From the NCBI GenBank assembly GCA_029212615.1, contig JARGPJ010000002.1, forward strand, positions 434,001-498,000: a stretch of 64,000 bases of DNA, in the 5' to 3' direction. Of this stretch, positions 36,872 through 47,119 are shown in pieces. A model generated the notes under the pieces. The model was given only the letters and a program-made list of their open reading frames with translations, was not told the origin of the DNA and ran no database searches. Made by a program: the position numbers and the translations under genes. Source of the stretch: Verrucomicrobiales bacterium. Its GTDB lineage: Bacteria > Verrucomicrobiota > Verrucomicrobiia > Verrucomicrobiales > DEV007. Numbering within the stretch: the stretch's first letter is position 1; each line of letters starts with the position of its first letter.

Positions 36872-37034
36872 CTTGCGGCGAAAATGAAGTCCTCCCCCGT
36901 TTTCGCATCTGTCGACGGCTCCGGCAATGCTCTTTTTCCCTGCAATGAGTGGAACTATTACCGGATTCAACAAGGAACATCCCTACCGCATTGAAGTCAT
37001 TGACGGCACCGCCTCAAAATCTGAGACTACCCGT

Positions 37035-38471
37035 ATGTCTGACAATCGTAAAAAGTCCCTACCCTCGCGTCGTTCCGCCATCAAAACAGTCGCCGGAGCG
37101 TCTGCACTCGCCGGAGTGGCCCTTCCTCATGTCCACGCTCAAGTGAACGAGGAATTGAAAATTTCCCTGGTCGGTTGCGGCGGTCGCGGCACCGGAGCGG
37201 TGAAAAATGCAATGTCCGTCTCCGGCACCCTCGGCCCCCTCAAACTCCACGCGATGGCTGACGTTTTCGAAGACAAGATGAACCGCTCATTCGAAACGCT
37301 CACAAAGGACCCCGTTGTCGGCGAGCACGTCGACGTGCCTGAGGAACGCCGCTTCATCGGCTTCGACGGCTATCGGAAAGCGATGGACTCAATGAATCCG
37401 GGCGACATCGTCATCCTCACGACTCCCCTCGCCTTTCGCTGGCCCATGTTCGAATACGCTGTCGAGAAAGGCCTCAACGTCTTCATGGAGAAGCCACTGG
37501 CTGCCGACGGCTTCTCCGCGAGAAAACTACTCGAAATCAACAAGAAGGCCGTCGAGAAAAACCTCAAAGTTGGTGTCGGCCTCATGTGCCGTCACTGCAA
37601 ATCCAGAAACGAGCTCAAGAAGCGTATCGACGACGGTGCCATCGGAGACATCACTTTCATGCGTTCCTACCGCATGCAGGGCCCCATCGGAAGCTGCTTC
37701 ACCCCGAAGAATAACGGCGACTTGAGTGAACTGATGTATCAGATCAAGAACTTCCACAGCTTCCTCTGGCTCAGCGGCGGTGCCTTCAGCGACTTCAATA
37801 TTCACGGCATCGACGAAATGTGCATGATCAAGAACGCTTTCCCGATCGAAGCGAAAGCCACCGGCGGACGTCACTACAAAATGTTGGAGCAGAACGGTAA
37901 AATGGTCGAAGCCGTCGATCAGAACTTCGACAGTTACGGCGTTGAATACACCTTTGCCGACGGGGCCAAGGCCTTCTTTGACGGTAGGAATCAGAAAGGC
38001 TGCAATCAGGAATTCGCCGCCTACGCCCACGGCACAAAAGGTTCCGCGGTGATTTCGTCAGCCGGACACGTCCCCGCCCGCTCGCGCCTCTACAAAGATC
38101 AGAACATTGACAAAAACTGGCGTGCGACCCCGGAGAATCTCCTCTGGTCTTTCCCCACCGGCGAACGCGGTCTCAGTCTCGAAGGCAATCCCTACGATAT
38201 TGAGTGGGAAGTCATCATCGATGCCATCCGTGAGAACAAACACCACAACGAACTGGAGCGCGGTGTCGCCGCAAGCGTCACCACCTCGATGGGTCGAATG
38301 GCCGCCCACACCGGCCAGGTCATCACCTACGATCAGATGCTCAACAGCGAGCATGTCATGGCGCCAAACGTGAAAGATCTTGTCCTTAACGGCGACTCTC
38401 CCCTGATGCCGGACGCAGATGGCTATTACCCCATTCCCGAGCCCGGCGTGAAGAAGGACCGTGAGTATTGA
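37035..38471 (+). CDS. Gfo/Idh/MocA-family oxidoreductase with twin-arginine-type signal
   Basis: A 478-aa NAD(P)-dependent dehydrogenase-like protein. The ATG at 37035 gives an N-terminus with SRRSAIKTVAGASALAGVAL, a Tat-like export signal. The Rossmann start is LKISLVGCGGRGTGAV, and the family motif EKPLAAD lies near residue 157. This exported Gfo/Idh/MocA type is greatly expanded in Verrucomicrobiota and Planctomycetota, where it probably acts on sugars released by glycan degradation. The substrate cannot be read. It stands alone, followed by a strong hairpin before dnaG. Confidence 0.88.
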   Translation: MSDNRKKSLPSRRSAIKTVAGASALAGVALPHVHAQVNEELKISLVGCGGRGTGAVKNAMSVSGTLGPLKLHAMADVFEDKMNRSFETLTKDPVVGEHVDVPEERRFIGFDGYRKAMDSMNPGDIVILTTPLAFRWPMFEYAVEKGLNVFMEKPLAADGFSARKLLEINKKAVEKNLKVGVGLMCRHCKSRNELKKRIDDGAIGDITFMRSYRMQGPIGSCFTPKNNGDLSELMYQIKNFHSFLWLSGGAFSDFNIHGIDEMCMIKNAFPIEAKATGGRHYKMLEQNGKMVEAVDQNFDSYGVEYTFADGAKAFFDGRNQKGCNQEFAAYAHGTKGSAVISSAGHVPARSRLYKDQNIDKNWRATPENLLWSFPTGERGLSLEGNPYDIEWEVIIDAIRENKHHNELERGVAASVTTSMGRMAAHTGQVITYDQMLNSEHVMAPNVKDLVLNGDSPLMPDADGYYPIPEPGVKKDREY

Positions 38472-38505
38472 TCTTCCTGCTTCTCACGCGTTGCGGCGTG
38501 GATTC

Positions 38506-38536
38506 AACAGGGTTAAGTGTCCCACCTAACCCTGTT
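38506..38536 (+). terminator. Strong hairpin between the oxidoreductase gene and dnaG
   Basis: AACAGGGTTA and TAACCCTGTT form a perfect 10-bp stem around an 11-base loop. It ends 19 bases before the dnaG start codon and lacks a T tract. It could end the upstream transcript or lie in the dnaG leader as a regulator. A smaller CACGC/GCGTG hairpin precedes it. Confidence 0.5.
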
Positions 38537-38555
38537 CACTCCCGTCTCACGGTGC

Positions 38556-40421
38556 ATGGCGATCATCTCTCAGGAAACGATTCAAAAAATACTCGACGGC
38601 TCAGATATTGTTGAGCTGATCCAGGGATATTTCCCCTTGAAACGGGCCGGGGTAAACTTTGTCGCGGTCTGTCCGTTCCATAACGAAAAGACGCCGAGCT
38701 TCAACGTCAATCCCTCACGCCAGACCTTCCACTGCTTCGGCTGCCAGGCCGGAGGCGATGCGATCAAGTTTGTCATGATGTATGACAACCTTCCTTTTCC
38801 GGAAGCCGCAAAGATGCTCGCCGACCGCTGCGGGGTCATGATTCAGGAGGAGGTCCTCGACCCTCAGGAGCTCGCCAAAATTCGCGGACGCAGCGAGCTG
38901 AAGCGTATGCAGGGATCCGCCGCTGACTGGTTTCACCGACTTCTCTTCAAGAGTCAGGCGGCCCAACCGGCTCGAGATTATCTGAAATCCAGGGGCATCA
39001 CGATGGAAGTCTCGCGAAACTGGAAATTCGGCTTCGCCCCTGAAGATCAACGGTCCTTTTTTGAGTGGGCCCAGGGCGCCGGCTTCAGTGTCGAGCAACT
39101 CGTCAACGGAGGCCTCGCGAAATGGCGCGACGAAAACAACCCAAACCGCGGAGCCTATTCATTTTTCCGCCACCGTCTCATGTTCCCCGTCAATGACGGC
39201 ATGGGTGAGCCGATCGCGTTCAGTGGCCGGGTCCTCTCCAAGGACCAGCGCGGCGGCAAGTATGTCAACTCTCCCGAGACCGGCCTCTTTAACAAAAGTA
39301 AGACCTTCTTCGGACTCGACAAAAGCAAACGCGCCATCATTCAGAAAAAGCGGGCCATCATCTGCGAAGGACAGCTCGATATGATCGCCGCCTTCGAAGC
39401 AGGCATTCAAAACGTCGTTGCCCCGCTGGGGACAGCCTTTACCAAAGATCACGCCCGGATCATAAAGCGCCACACGGATGAAGTGGTGCTCTGTTTTGAC
39501 TCCGATACAGCAGGCCTCAATGCCGCGAGCAAGGCATTCCGCGTCCTCGCTCCCTCGGGAATCCTTGTCAGGCTTGCCCTTCTTCCTGAGGGTGAAGATC
39601 CGGATTCACTCATCCAGAAGCAGGGAATAGGCGCCCTTGAGTCGATCCTCGAGGCTTCACCGGAGTTCTTCGATTTTCATATTGACCGCCGGGGCAGCGC
39701 CCTCACCCAGGGCCCGCTCCGCGACCGGTTGAATTTTGCGAAAGATCTCTCCGCAGACATTGCCCTGATCGAAGACAAAATGCTTCAGGATTCGCTCATC
39801 AGTCGTGTCACGGTGCGGCTCGGCGTCGGAGAGGATGACATTCGAAAACTGGTGCGCAATGCAGCAGTTTCCCGCGACCGGATCGAAAAAGCTCAGGTAC
39901 GGCGTGAAAACATCAGCCGGGCGCGCGAATCCGGAGAACAAGCCCCCCGGGAGACCCCACCGAACGGCGAAGCCCCCCTTCCCCCGGGTGGCGATGGCTC
40001 TGTCGTCAGTAATCGCTCCGTCCGACTGCTCGCGAAGGCACTCCTGAGCGATCCCGCAACACGTGCCTCCATCGTGAAGTATCCGGTTCCCGACTTTTTC
40101 GACTTCCTGACAGAAACAGAGCTGCTTTCACGTATCTGGCGGGCGCAGATAGACCCCGCGAGCCCCGGAAGCGTCAATGCCTTCATTGGGACCCTCTCTC
40201 CAAATGATCAGAAGACCCTTTCGCAGATCATGGTGGAAACGAGTGCCAACGTCACCCCGGAACTCGCGATTGAATGCCTTAAAAAGTTGCGAAGACTCAG
40301 TGTTCAGAATCAAATCGCCGGAATAAAATCAAAAATGGGTGCACCGGGACTCCCCTCTGAAGCGGTACATCTGCTTAGTAAACAACTCCTTGACCTCAGG
40401 GAACAACTACACGAAAGTTAG
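38556..40421 (+). CDS. dnaG: DNA primase DnaG
   Basis: A 621-aa primase that makes RNA primers for replication. The start ATG at 38556 gives [13 protein letters not shown]. The N-terminal CHC2 zinc finger is complete (Cys39, His42, Cys60, Cys63). The TOPRIM core contains [17 protein letters not shown] and [15 protein letters not shown] with the metal-binding acidic residues. A C-terminal helical DnaB-interaction domain follows a proline-rich linker (around [20 protein letters not shown]). Its neighbour is rpoD, as in the macromolecular-synthesis operon of many bacteria, but here a terminator lies between them. Confidence 0.97.
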   Translation: MAIISQETIQKILDGSDIVELIQGYFPLKRAGVNFVAVCPFHNEKTPSFNVNPSRQTFHCFGCQAGGDAIKFVMMYDNLPFPEAAKMLADRCGVMIQEEVLDPQELAKIRGRSELKRMQGSAADWFHRLLFKSQAAQPARDYLKSRGITMEVSRNWKFGFAPEDQRSFFEWAQGAGFSVEQLVNGGLAKWRDENNPNRGAYSFFRHRLMFPVNDGMGEPIAFSGRVLSKDQRGGKYVNSPETGLFNKSKTFFGLDKSKRAIIQKKRAIICEGQLDMIAAFEAGIQNVVAPLGTAFTKDHARIIKRHTDEVVLCFDSDTAGLNAASKAFRVLAPSGILVRLALLPEGEDPDSLIQKQGIGALESILEASPEFFDFHIDRRGSALTQGPLRDRLNFAKDLSADIALIEDKMLQDSLISRVTVRLGVGEDDIRKLVRNAAVSRDRIEKAQVRRENISRARESGEQAPRETPPNGEAPLPPGGDGSVVSNRSVRLLAKALLSDPATRASIVKYPVPDFFDFLTETELLSRIWRAQIDPASPGSVNAFIGTLSPNDQKTLSQIMVETSANVTPELAIECLKKLRRLSVQNQIAGIKSKMGAPGLPSEAVHLLSKQLLDLREQLHES

Positions 40422-40424
40422 CGG

Positions 40425-40456
40425 CCCTGATTCGGCAGGGTTTTTTCTCTTTTTTC
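40425..40456 (+). terminator. Rho-independent terminator between dnaG and rpoD
   Basis: CCCTG-ATTCGG-CAGGG stem-loop followed by TTTTTTCTCTTTTTT, starting three bases after the dnaG stop. A classic intrinsic terminator; it should attenuate readthrough from dnaG into rpoD. Confidence 0.82.
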
Positions 40457-40471
40457 GTCCGACTTGAACGT

Positions 40472-42265
40472 ATGGCTGCCGGTAAGAAAACCAAAAAAAC
40501 TGCTTCAAGGAAGTCTACCAATACTGCTACGCCCAAGGCAAAGCAAAAATCAGCGAAACCATCTTCCTCAAAGAAGACCGCGTCAGCTGAGTCCGCGCCT
40601 GCGGCAGCAACTCCGGCAACGAAATCGCCTCTCGATTCACCTGAGTTTCAGCCCATCGTAAGAGATCTGATCCGCCTCGCAAAGGAGCAGGATTATCTCA
40701 CCTTTGACGATATCAACGAAGCGCTCCCCGATACCCAGAGCGATTTGGAGTTGATGGAGGAACTGATCGAACGCCTCCAGGCGATGAAGTTCCGTATCAT
40801 CGACTCCGCTGAAGTCGATAACGTTAAGACGACGAACGACGAAGAGGAACCCGAGAACGAGGTCGACACGAAGAAACCAAGCCCTTCCAAAGAGGGTAAG
40901 CTCGACATCCTTGATGATCCCGTTCGGATGTATCTCAAGCAGATGGGACAGGTTCCCCTGCTCACCCGCGAGCAGGAAGTGGAAATTTCCAAGCGCATCG
41001 AAAAATCGGAAAGCGACATCAAGAAGACGATTGCCCGCTTCGGTTTCATCCCGAATGCCTACCTGGAGATCGCCGAACGACTCGAGGCAGGGGACGAACG
41101 CTTCGACCGACTCATCATCGACAAGAAGATCGAGAGCCGCTCCCGCTACCTTAAGAACCTCGAAAAACTCTGCCTTCAGGTCGCTGAGTCGAAGAAATCA
41201 CTCGATACTCTTTATGCCGAGCTGCGCGCCGCGAAAACACCGGCGGCTGCGAAGAAACTGGAGGCCAAATGGAAAACGGAACTCACCGCGCTCAGTAAAA
41301 GCTACAATCGCTTCTACTTTAAGCAGAAAGTGACCGAAGACCTCGTCACCATCTCGGAAGAGTATGCAGAGCGCTCCGAAGAAATCCGGACTCAGGCTTC
41401 CAAAGCAAACGATCGACAGACGAAAAGCGAAGCGACACGAACCAGAACCGCTTTTGAGAAGGAAATCTGGATGGAGCAGGACGAATTCGACCACGTCACG
41501 AAGAGCCTAGTCGAATTTGTTGCCGCGGCAAGACAGGCGAAAGATGAAATGGTCGAAGCAAACCTGCGACTCGTCATTTCCATCGCGAAAAAGTACACTA
41601 ATCGCGGGCTTTCCTTCCTCGATCTGATCCAGGAAGGCAACATGGGCCTGATGAAGGCAGTCGAGAAGTTTGAGTATCGACGTGGCTATAAATTTTCCAC
41701 CTATGCGACCTGGTGGATCCGCCAGGCGATCACCCGCTCCATTGCCGATCAGGCCAGGACGATTCGAATCCCGGTCCACATGATCGAAACGATCAACAAA
41801 CTCATGCGCGTGCAGAAGCAGCTCGTGCAGGAGTATGGGCGCGAACCAACGCCCGATGAGATTGCAGAGGAGATTCATCTTCCGGTCGAACGGGTCAGTG
41901 CCGTCCTCAAGATGGCCCAGCAGCCTATTTCCCTGCAAGCTCCTGTCGGGGATAGCGACGAAACCAGCCTGGGTGACTTTATCGAAGACAAAGGGGCCGA
42001 GGATCCCAGCGACATGACCTCCATGGCGATGTTGAAGGATCGTATCAAAGACGTCCTCGATACCCTTACCCCGCGAGAACGCGAGGTTCTGGAACAACGA
42101 TTCGGCCTCGTCGATGGGTACAGCCGCACCCTCGAAGAAGTCGGTAAACAATTTCAAGTGACCCGGGAACGAATTCGACAAATCGAGGCGAAGGCGCTTA
42201 GGAAAATGCGGCACCCGACCCGTATCCGCCAACTCGAAGGATTTATCGAGGCGCCTCCACTTTAA
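40472..42265 (+). CDS. rpoD: Primary RNA polymerase sigma factor RpoD
   Basis: A 597-aa housekeeping sigma-70. A lysine- and alanine-rich N-terminal extension (residues 1-55) precedes region 1.1 ([21 protein letters not shown]) and region 1.2 ([22 protein letters not shown]). A non-conserved region follows. Region 2 is [20 protein letters not shown], then [17 protein letters not shown] and [15 protein letters not shown]. Region 3 and region 4 follow ([14 protein letters not shown]; the helix-turn-helix [20 protein letters not shown]). The gene follows dnaG across an intrinsic terminator, so it should have its own promoter in or before the short gap. Confidence 0.97.
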   Translation: MAAGKKTKKTASRKSTNTATPKAKQKSAKPSSSKKTASAESAPAAATPATKSPLDSPEFQPIVRDLIRLAKEQDYLTFDDINEALPDTQSDLELMEELIERLQAMKFRIIDSAEVDNVKTTNDEEEPENEVDTKKPSPSKEGKLDILDDPVRMYLKQMGQVPLLTREQEVEISKRIEKSESDIKKTIARFGFIPNAYLEIAERLEAGDERFDRLIIDKKIESRSRYLKNLEKLCLQVAESKKSLDTLYAELRAAKTPAAAKKLEAKWKTELTALSKSYNRFYFKQKVTEDLVTISEEYAERSEEIRTQASKANDRQTKSEATRTRTAFEKEIWMEQDEFDHVTKSLVEFVAAARQAKDEMVEANLRLVISIAKKYTNRGLSFLDLIQEGNMGLMKAVEKFEYRRGYKFSTYATWWIRQAITRSIADQARTIRIPVHMIETINKLMRVQKQLVQEYGREPTPDEIAEEIHLPVERVSAVLKMAQQPISLQAPVGDSDETSLGDFIEDKGAEDPSDMTSMAMLKDRIKDVLDTLTPREREVLEQRFGLVDGYSRTLEEVGKQFQVTRERIRQIEAKALRKMRHPTRIRQLEGFIEAPPL

Positions 42266-42314
42266 TTCCTTTTTTTCGCAACTTGCCGGAAGCGACGGGG
42301 TTTCCCCCATTGTC

Positions 42315-42713
42315 ATGGAACCATCAGAACATAACGATCCGGTTTGGAAGTTGCTTGAGCACGCCACCGCCACTGATCCCGGCCCTTATTTCACCCGCCG
42401 CGTCATGCGCGAAGTGAAGGCGCTGGAAGAAAGCGCTTCGCGTGATTGGTTCAGTAAACTCCTCGAACACTTCGCCCCCAAAATTGCGTTTCCGGCGCTC
42501 GCGGGCGTTGCGGCACTTGCGATTGCCCTGACCATTGCCATTCGGCAGGACAAGGACCTCCCCACCGTGAATCCCGGTATCGTTCTCCAGATCAACGAAA
42601 CGGATTTCGAACCTGAGTCGGAGATGGAAGCTGTCGAATACCTCGGTCAACTCATGGCCGTCGCCGACCCGGCTCAACTCTCTGACGCGGCTCTGGCTGA
42701 TCTCTTCTTTTAG
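42315..42713 (+). CDS. Small single-pass membrane protein (anti-sigma-like), unknown function
   Basis: A 132-aa protein I cannot assign firmly. An N-terminal soluble stretch (WKLLEHATATDPGPYFTRRVMREV) is followed by one helix (FPALAGVAALAIALTIAI) and a short acidic tail. This layout resembles small anti-sigma or DUF-type proteins next to sigma genes in Verrucomicrobiota. It follows rpoD by 49 bases. The 196 bases after it (42714-42909) hold no gene that I can support. Confidence 0.65.
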   Translation: MEPSEHNDPVWKLLEHATATDPGPYFTRRVMREVKALEESASRDWFSKLLEHFAPKIAFPALAGVAALAIALTIAIRQDKDLPTVNPGIVLQINETDFEPESEMEAVEYLGQLMAVADPAQLSDAALADLFF

Positions 42714-42909
42714 CAACGTTCCGATCTCAACCGCACTGAAACGTGGACTCCCTTCCATAGAATCGAAGGGTAAACCGTTCACAGCCCGGGTCATCAGCTC
42801 GATTGATTCGAGGCTGCGATTAATCAGGTCGAAGAGCCTTTCTTTTTTCTAAGGCCTGCGAAATTTCCACGTCTCAGTGGTGGATTCTCGTTTATATTCA
42901 GGCTCTTCT

Positions 42910-43710
42910 ATGAAGTTCACCCCCTCTACGGCTCGTCTTTCCGCCTTTACCGTTCTCATTGCTTCGGTCGCCTTCGTTGCCTGCACGACCACCGTACCGG
43001 AAACAGGCCGAAAGCAGGTCAATTTTATGGACCCTGCGGAAGAGGCTGCGCTCGGCTTCTCAGAATTCAAGAAGATGAAGGCTGAAAAGCCGATCTCAGG
43101 CGACGCCGGGCTGAATGCTCAAGTCCAACGAGTGGGAAAGAGGCTCTCCGCAGTCATGCCGGTCCCCAATGCAGAATGGGAGTTTGTCGTTTTTGATGAT
43201 CCTACCCCGAATGCGTTTGCTCTTCCCGGCGGAAAAGTCGGTGTTCATACCGGAATCTTTCAACTCACGAAAAATGATGCCGGACTCGCTGCCGTCATCG
43301 GCCACGAAGTCGCTCACGTCGTGGCCCGCCACTCGGGGGAAAGAATGTCGCAGTCGGTTGTTTCGGGCGTGCTCGTCGCCGGAGCCGGCTACGCCCTGAA
43401 TCGTGACGGCGGAAACGGGATCATCCCCACGGCGGCACTCGGCGCAGGAGCACTGATCGCGACCCGTTCTTTCTCCCGTAAACAGGAACTTGAGGCGGAC
43501 CGCATGGGTGCCATCTTCATGGCCCGGGCCGGCTACGACCCGAAGGAATCAATTGGTCTTTGGCAACGCTTTGCCGCGTGGCGCTCAGCGAACAACTCCG
43601 GAAGCAGCGGACCGCAATTTTTGAGCACTCACCCTCTCGACGAAAAGCGCATCTCCGAATTACAACAATACATGCCGGAAGCGCTTACTGAATACCGACC
43701 TCAGAGATGA
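42910..43710 (+). CDS. M48-family metallopeptidase lipoprotein
   Basis: A 266-aa periplasmic zinc peptidase (BepA/LoiP type) involved in outer-membrane protein quality control. The ATG at 42910 gives a lipoprotein signal ending AFVAC. The zinc site is VIGHEVAHVVARHSGE (H-E-x-x-H), with the third ligand in FSRKQELEADRMGAIFMARAGYDP. The C-terminal STHPLDEKRISEL is typical of the family. It is coupled to the next gene by ATGA overlap. Confidence 0.9.
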   Translation: MKFTPSTARLSAFTVLIASVAFVACTTTVPETGRKQVNFMDPAEEAALGFSEFKKMKAEKPISGDAGLNAQVQRVGKRLSAVMPVPNAEWEFVVFDDPTPNAFALPGGKVGVHTGIFQLTKNDAGLAAVIGHEVAHVVARHSGERMSQSVVSGVLVAGAGYALNRDGGNGIIPTAALGAGALIATRSFSRKQELEADRMGAIFMARAGYDPKESIGLWQRFAAWRSANNSGSSGPQFLSTHPLDEKRISELQQYMPEALTEYRPQR

Positions 43711-44267
43711 CAGAAAAACGTGCTCTCCGCCGGCAGAATTTCGCCCGACTTCAGGAGCTCTCGTGTGCCCGGAAAGAAGCACAATCGAAAGCGATCGTCG
43801 CCATCCTGTCCCGTCATTCCTCTTTCATCGAGGCGGAAACCGTATTCTCCTACGCCGCAATGCCGAGCGAACCCGACCTCGATGCGCTCAGGTCCACCTT
43901 CCCTGAAAAGCGCTGGGGCCTCTCCCGAGTTGCCGACGACGGACAATCGCTCTCTTTCCACCGCGTCGCGCCGGGCGTCGAGCTCACCCGAAGTGACTAC
44001 GGATTCCTCGAACCTGATCCGAAGACTTCTCCTCTGATCACCCAGCCCGACCTGATTCTTATTCCGGGTGTCGGATTCGATCCCTCAACGAAAGCCCGTC
44101 TCGGAAGAGGCAAGGGCCACTATGACCGGTACCTCGGCCCACTCAAGTTGGCGAACACTCCCCCAACCCTTATCGGAGTCTGTTTCTCGATTCAGGAAAC
44201 AGAAATCCCGGTGGAAGCTCATGATGTCTCGATGGATTTTCTCGTCACGGAAAACGGCCTCATTTGA
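43707..44267 (+). CDS. 5-formyltetrahydrofolate cyclo-ligase
   Basis: A 186-aa cytosolic enzyme converting 5-formyl-THF to 5,10-methenyl-THF with ATP. Recognised by the N-terminal basic helix (LRRQNFARLQEL), VFSYAAMPSEPDL and the glycine-rich C-terminal signature LILIPGVGFDPSTKARLGRG (continuing KGHYDRYL). It is translationally coupled to the M48 gene and converges with selB, overlapping its end by 8 bases. Confidence 0.9.
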   Translation: MTEKRALRRQNFARLQELSCARKEAQSKAIVAILSRHSSFIEAETVFSYAAMPSEPDLDALRSTFPEKRWGLSRVADDGQSLSFHRVAPGVELTRSDYGFLEPDPKTSPLITQPDLILIPGVGFDPSTKARLGRGKGHYDRYLGPLKLANTPPTLIGVCFSIQETEIPVEAHDVSMDFLVTENGLI

Positions 44268-46203
44268 GGCGCCGCTCGTCACCTTCCCGCTTTGTCACGC
44301 CGAGTTCATCGAGTAATTCGAGCAGCGGCATGAGAATCCTCCGCACTGTACCTGTGTGTTGACGTAGATCACTCGCCGTCGCCCGTCCGTGCTCCTGGAG
44401 GTATCCGACAATCTGACGCTCTATCCTTTCAAACCCCGCGCGGGTGATTGCTGTCTTTGGATCAAGGTCGACCACCTCCCCGGTATGGATCAGAAAACGC
44501 AAAGCCTTCTCCTCGCTCGCATTCGTCGCTGCCTCACCTTTATTCGGAGGGGTGATAAGATCGGAGTTCAGCCGCTTTCGAACGAGTTCACCGGCACTCT
44601 GTAACTCCGGCGGCAACTGAGGGATATGATCACGGTGGCGAATATTCGGCCCCGCCTTTGCGAACTCCCCCGCGAGGAGCCCTTCGAGGGCCATGTCGAA
44701 AAATTTCGGGGAAGGTAGCTCCGGCTCCATCATCGAGCGAAGCTCCCGAAGCGGTAGACCCAACTGCTCGGGATGCTTTCGGTGAACCGCCTTAACCCGC
44801 TCACCTGCGAGAGCCCTGATCTTCTTCCACCACTCCGCAAGAAAGACCCAGTCACCATTTCTCTCCAACTCTCCAGCTTCGACCTGCCGTTCGGTTTCAG
44901 AACGAATTTCAGATTCAGAGAAACTCGACCTGGCGAGCAAGGTAGGCAGGTAGGCAACCCGATCCCGAACCAGTTGTGAATGAACAAGCACGCCAAGGTC
45001 ATGAGGAGCCATCGCCCGGGCCTCGAGAAAGCCTGCCTGGAACGATTTCCGGAAAGCACGGCGGTTCGCCTCCTCATCGAGAACAATTCCCCCGGCCAGG
45101 GTAAGACCCAACGAAGCATCTCGAATCACAAAGCGATCGCCCACAAATACAAAAACCGGATTCGAAAACCGAAGCTCCGCCCTCACCGTTTCACCCGGCG
45201 AAAGAGAGCGCTGCCCGAGGAGGTGAAGCCTCGCCGGTAATCCTGCACTTCCGTGGTGAAACATCACCTCGCGTCCAGTTCGCAGCGCTTTTTTGGATTG
45301 CTTCATTCCCCGTATTTCGCGCTCAGATTTCGAGAGCATCACATCGATGACAAGCGCCGGCTCCCCGAGGCCGGCGGGAACAAGAACGTCACCCCGATTG
45401 ACCCCGTCCTTCGCAGCGCGGCGCCGCTCCCTGACTCCAACGCCAGTAAGATTCACCGCCGTTCGACTTCCCGGCGGCACCATCTCGACGGATTCACCAT
45501 GAGACTGAGCGGTCCTCACATGTGCCATCTCGCCCGAAGGTTGAATCTGATAGTCCTCCCCCACCTTGATCTTTCCATCAGTAAGGGTGCCTGTCACTAC
45601 CGTTCCCACTCCCTTCAGTGAAAAAGCCCGGTCAACCGGAAGGCGGGGCTTTCCCACATCCCGAACGGGACCCGAACCGGTCAGCAAGGTGGAGATCGTT
45701 GTTCGAAGCGCATCAATCCCGTCTCCCGTGTGCGAAGAGACCGGAACCACCGGAGCACCCGCCCAAAGGCCGTCCGAAAGATTCTCCTCCAGATCCATGA
45801 GCACCAGGTCGAGATCATCGATCAGATCGATCTTGGTCAAGACGATCAAGGCCTGCTTAACGCCAAGGTAATTGAGGATTTGATAGTGTTCCTCGGTCTG
45901 AGGCATCCACCCGTCGTCAGCGGCGACAATGAAAAGCGCGAGGTCGATCGCGCCCACTCCCGCGACCATATTTTTGACAAAATCAGCATGTCCCGGAACA
46001 TCCACGATCCCCAGAGCAAGCTCTGCGCCGGAGTCATCATTGGCCGGAAGAGAGAGTTGGGCGAAGCCTAACTCGATCGTCATCCCCCGGGCCTTCTCCT
46101 CCGGTAAACGATCCGGATCGGTCCCGGTCAGCGCCTCAATCAGCGAACTCTTACCATGATCGATATGACCGGCAGTTCCAATGATGTAATGACGGGAAGA
46201 CAT
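44260..46203 (-). CDS. selB: Selenocysteine-specific elongation factor SelB
   Basis: A 647-aa GTPase that delivers selenocysteinyl-tRNA to UGA codons marked by a SECIS hairpin. EF-Tu-like GTPase motifs: GTAGHIDHGKSSLIEALTG (P-loop), RGMTIELGF, IVDVPGHADFVKNM and LTKIDL. Translation-factor beta barrels follow, then C-terminal winged-helix repeats (DLGVLVHSQLV..., and the last RATASDLRQHTGTVRRILMPLLELLDELGVTKREGD) that bind SECIS RNA. It is the last gene of a minus-strand run selD-selA-ABC transporter-selB, 13 bases after the second permease. No selC (tRNA-Sec) was found in the window. Confidence 0.97.
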   Translation of the reverse strand: MSSRHYIIGTAGHIDHGKSSLIEALTGTDPDRLPEEKARGMTIELGFAQLSLPANDDSGAELALGIVDVPGHADFVKNMVAGVGAIDLALFIVAADDGWMPQTEEHYQILNYLGVKQALIVLTKIDLIDDLDLVLMDLEENLSDGLWAGAPVVPVSSHTGDGIDALRTTISTLLTGSGPVRDVGKPRLPVDRAFSLKGVGTVVTGTLTDGKIKVGEDYQIQPSGEMAHVRTAQSHGESVEMVPPGSRTAVNLTGVGVRERRRAAKDGVNRGDVLVPAGLGEPALVIDVMLSKSEREIRGMKQSKKALRTGREVMFHHGSAGLPARLHLLGQRSLSPGETVRAELRFSNPVFVFVGDRFVIRDASLGLTLAGGIVLDEEANRRAFRKSFQAGFLEARAMAPHDLGVLVHSQLVRDRVAYLPTLLARSSFSESEIRSETERQVEAGELERNGDWVFLAEWWKKIRALAGERVKAVHRKHPEQLGLPLRELRSMMEPELPSPKFFDMALEGLLAGEFAKAGPNIRHRDHIPQLPPELQSAGELVRKRLNSDLITPPNKGEAATNASEEKALRFLIHTGEVVDLDPKTAITRAGFERIERQIVGYLQEHGRATASDLRQHTGTVRRILMPLLELLDELGVTKREGDERRLK

Positions 46204-46216
46204 GAAGGAGTTGGTT

Positions 46217-47119
46217 TTAACGGAGCTTCCGGCGAAGAAAAGTCGAAAGCAAATCTCCGATGAGAATGACGGAAGCTCCCAGAAGAATATAGAAAAACAT
46301 CCGGTCCCAGAAGAAGCCTTTTGAAAGTGCGATCAACTTGCCCAGCGTCAACAATCCCAGCATGCCGAGGACAGTAGCATCTTTGACACAAGTCTCCCAT
46401 CGGTAGAAAAAGTAGATCAGAAACCGATTAAAATTTTCGGGGAGAATCCGCGAGAGAAAGGCACCTTCACGACTCTGGCCTGCGGCGAGAGCGTGCCGCG
46501 CAGCTGCGGGCTCAGCATTCTCCACGACCTCTCCCCACAGTCTTCCAAGGATTCCCAGATTGTGAATCGCGAGGGCTAGAACCAGTGGCCACACTTGCAA
46601 CCCGAGAAGGGCAATGAGAAGGAAAGCGACAATGTATTCGGGAACCGCGCGTGCAAGAACGAAGCCGAATCTTGTCACCGGGCCGGGGACCTTCCGAATC
46701 CAGCGCCTGAAACGTCCCGTTCGCCCCGCCCACAAACCGAATGGATCCGGACGACTCAATTCACGGCTCGCGAGGGGCAGGAGAGGAAGGACAAGGCTCG
46801 CAGAAAGAATGATCGCAGCCGTGGCGATACCGAGGGTTGTCGCAAGAGCGAGGAACCCTTCATCAGTAAGTAATTCCCATGCCCAGGGGCCTGCGTCGCT
46901 CCAGTTCCCGCTCTTGCGCACCGGTGAAGGTACCAGTTCGGCCGCAAAATTCTTAAAATTCTCCCAGCGCCGCTCCGCCGGAAGTCGTCCCAGAAGAGGG
47001 CCGCCCGTGAGCCAGGCCCACGCGATCCCGACGGCGACAACCACCGCACTGAGACGAAGAAAATGACTTTTCTCCCGGGCACGACGGAGTTCTGCGACAC
47101 GCTCACTCATGCCCGACAC
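46217..47119 (-). CDS. PhnE-like ABC permease of putative selenium-oxyanion transporter (second permease)
   Basis: A 300-aa inner-membrane permease of the PhnE family with about six helices. The permease signature includes ARAVPEYIVAFLLIALLGLQ and an EAA-like loop AARHALAAGQSREGAFLSRIL, followed by YFFYRWETCVKDATVLGMLG. It overlaps the first permease gene by 13 bases and precedes selB. Sequence alone would call this phosphonate transport. The location between selA and selB points to selenate or selenite instead (inference; the family of putative selenate ABC binding proteins related to PhnD is known to sit next to selenium genes). Confidence 0.85.
   Translation of the reverse strand: MSGMSERVAELRRAREKSHFLRLSAVVVAVGIAWAWLTGGPLLGRLPAERRWENFKNFAAELVPSPVRKSGNWSDAGPWAWELLTDEGFLALATTLGIATAAIILSASLVLPLLPLASRELSRPDPFGLWAGRTGRFRRWIRKVPGPVTRFGFVLARAVPEYIVAFLLIALLGLQVWPLVLALAIHNLGILGRLWGEVVENAEPAAARHALAAGQSREGAFLSRILPENFNRFLIYFFYRWETCVKDATVLGMLGLLTLGKLIALSKGFFWDRMFFYILLGASVILIGDLLSTFLRRKLR

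Noticed and set aside
37035..38471. Myo-inositol dehydrogenase as a specific name for the Gfo/Idh/MocA protein
   Set aside because: The twin-arginine-type exported group has varied substrates; sequence alone does not support inositol.
42324..42794. Minus-strand open frame after the small membrane protein gene (starts with RLFDLINRSLESIELMTRAV when extended)
   Set aside because: The first part looks protein-like, but most of the frame is antisense to the plus-strand gene at 42315-42713, no start or ribosome site is convincing, and no family is recognisable.
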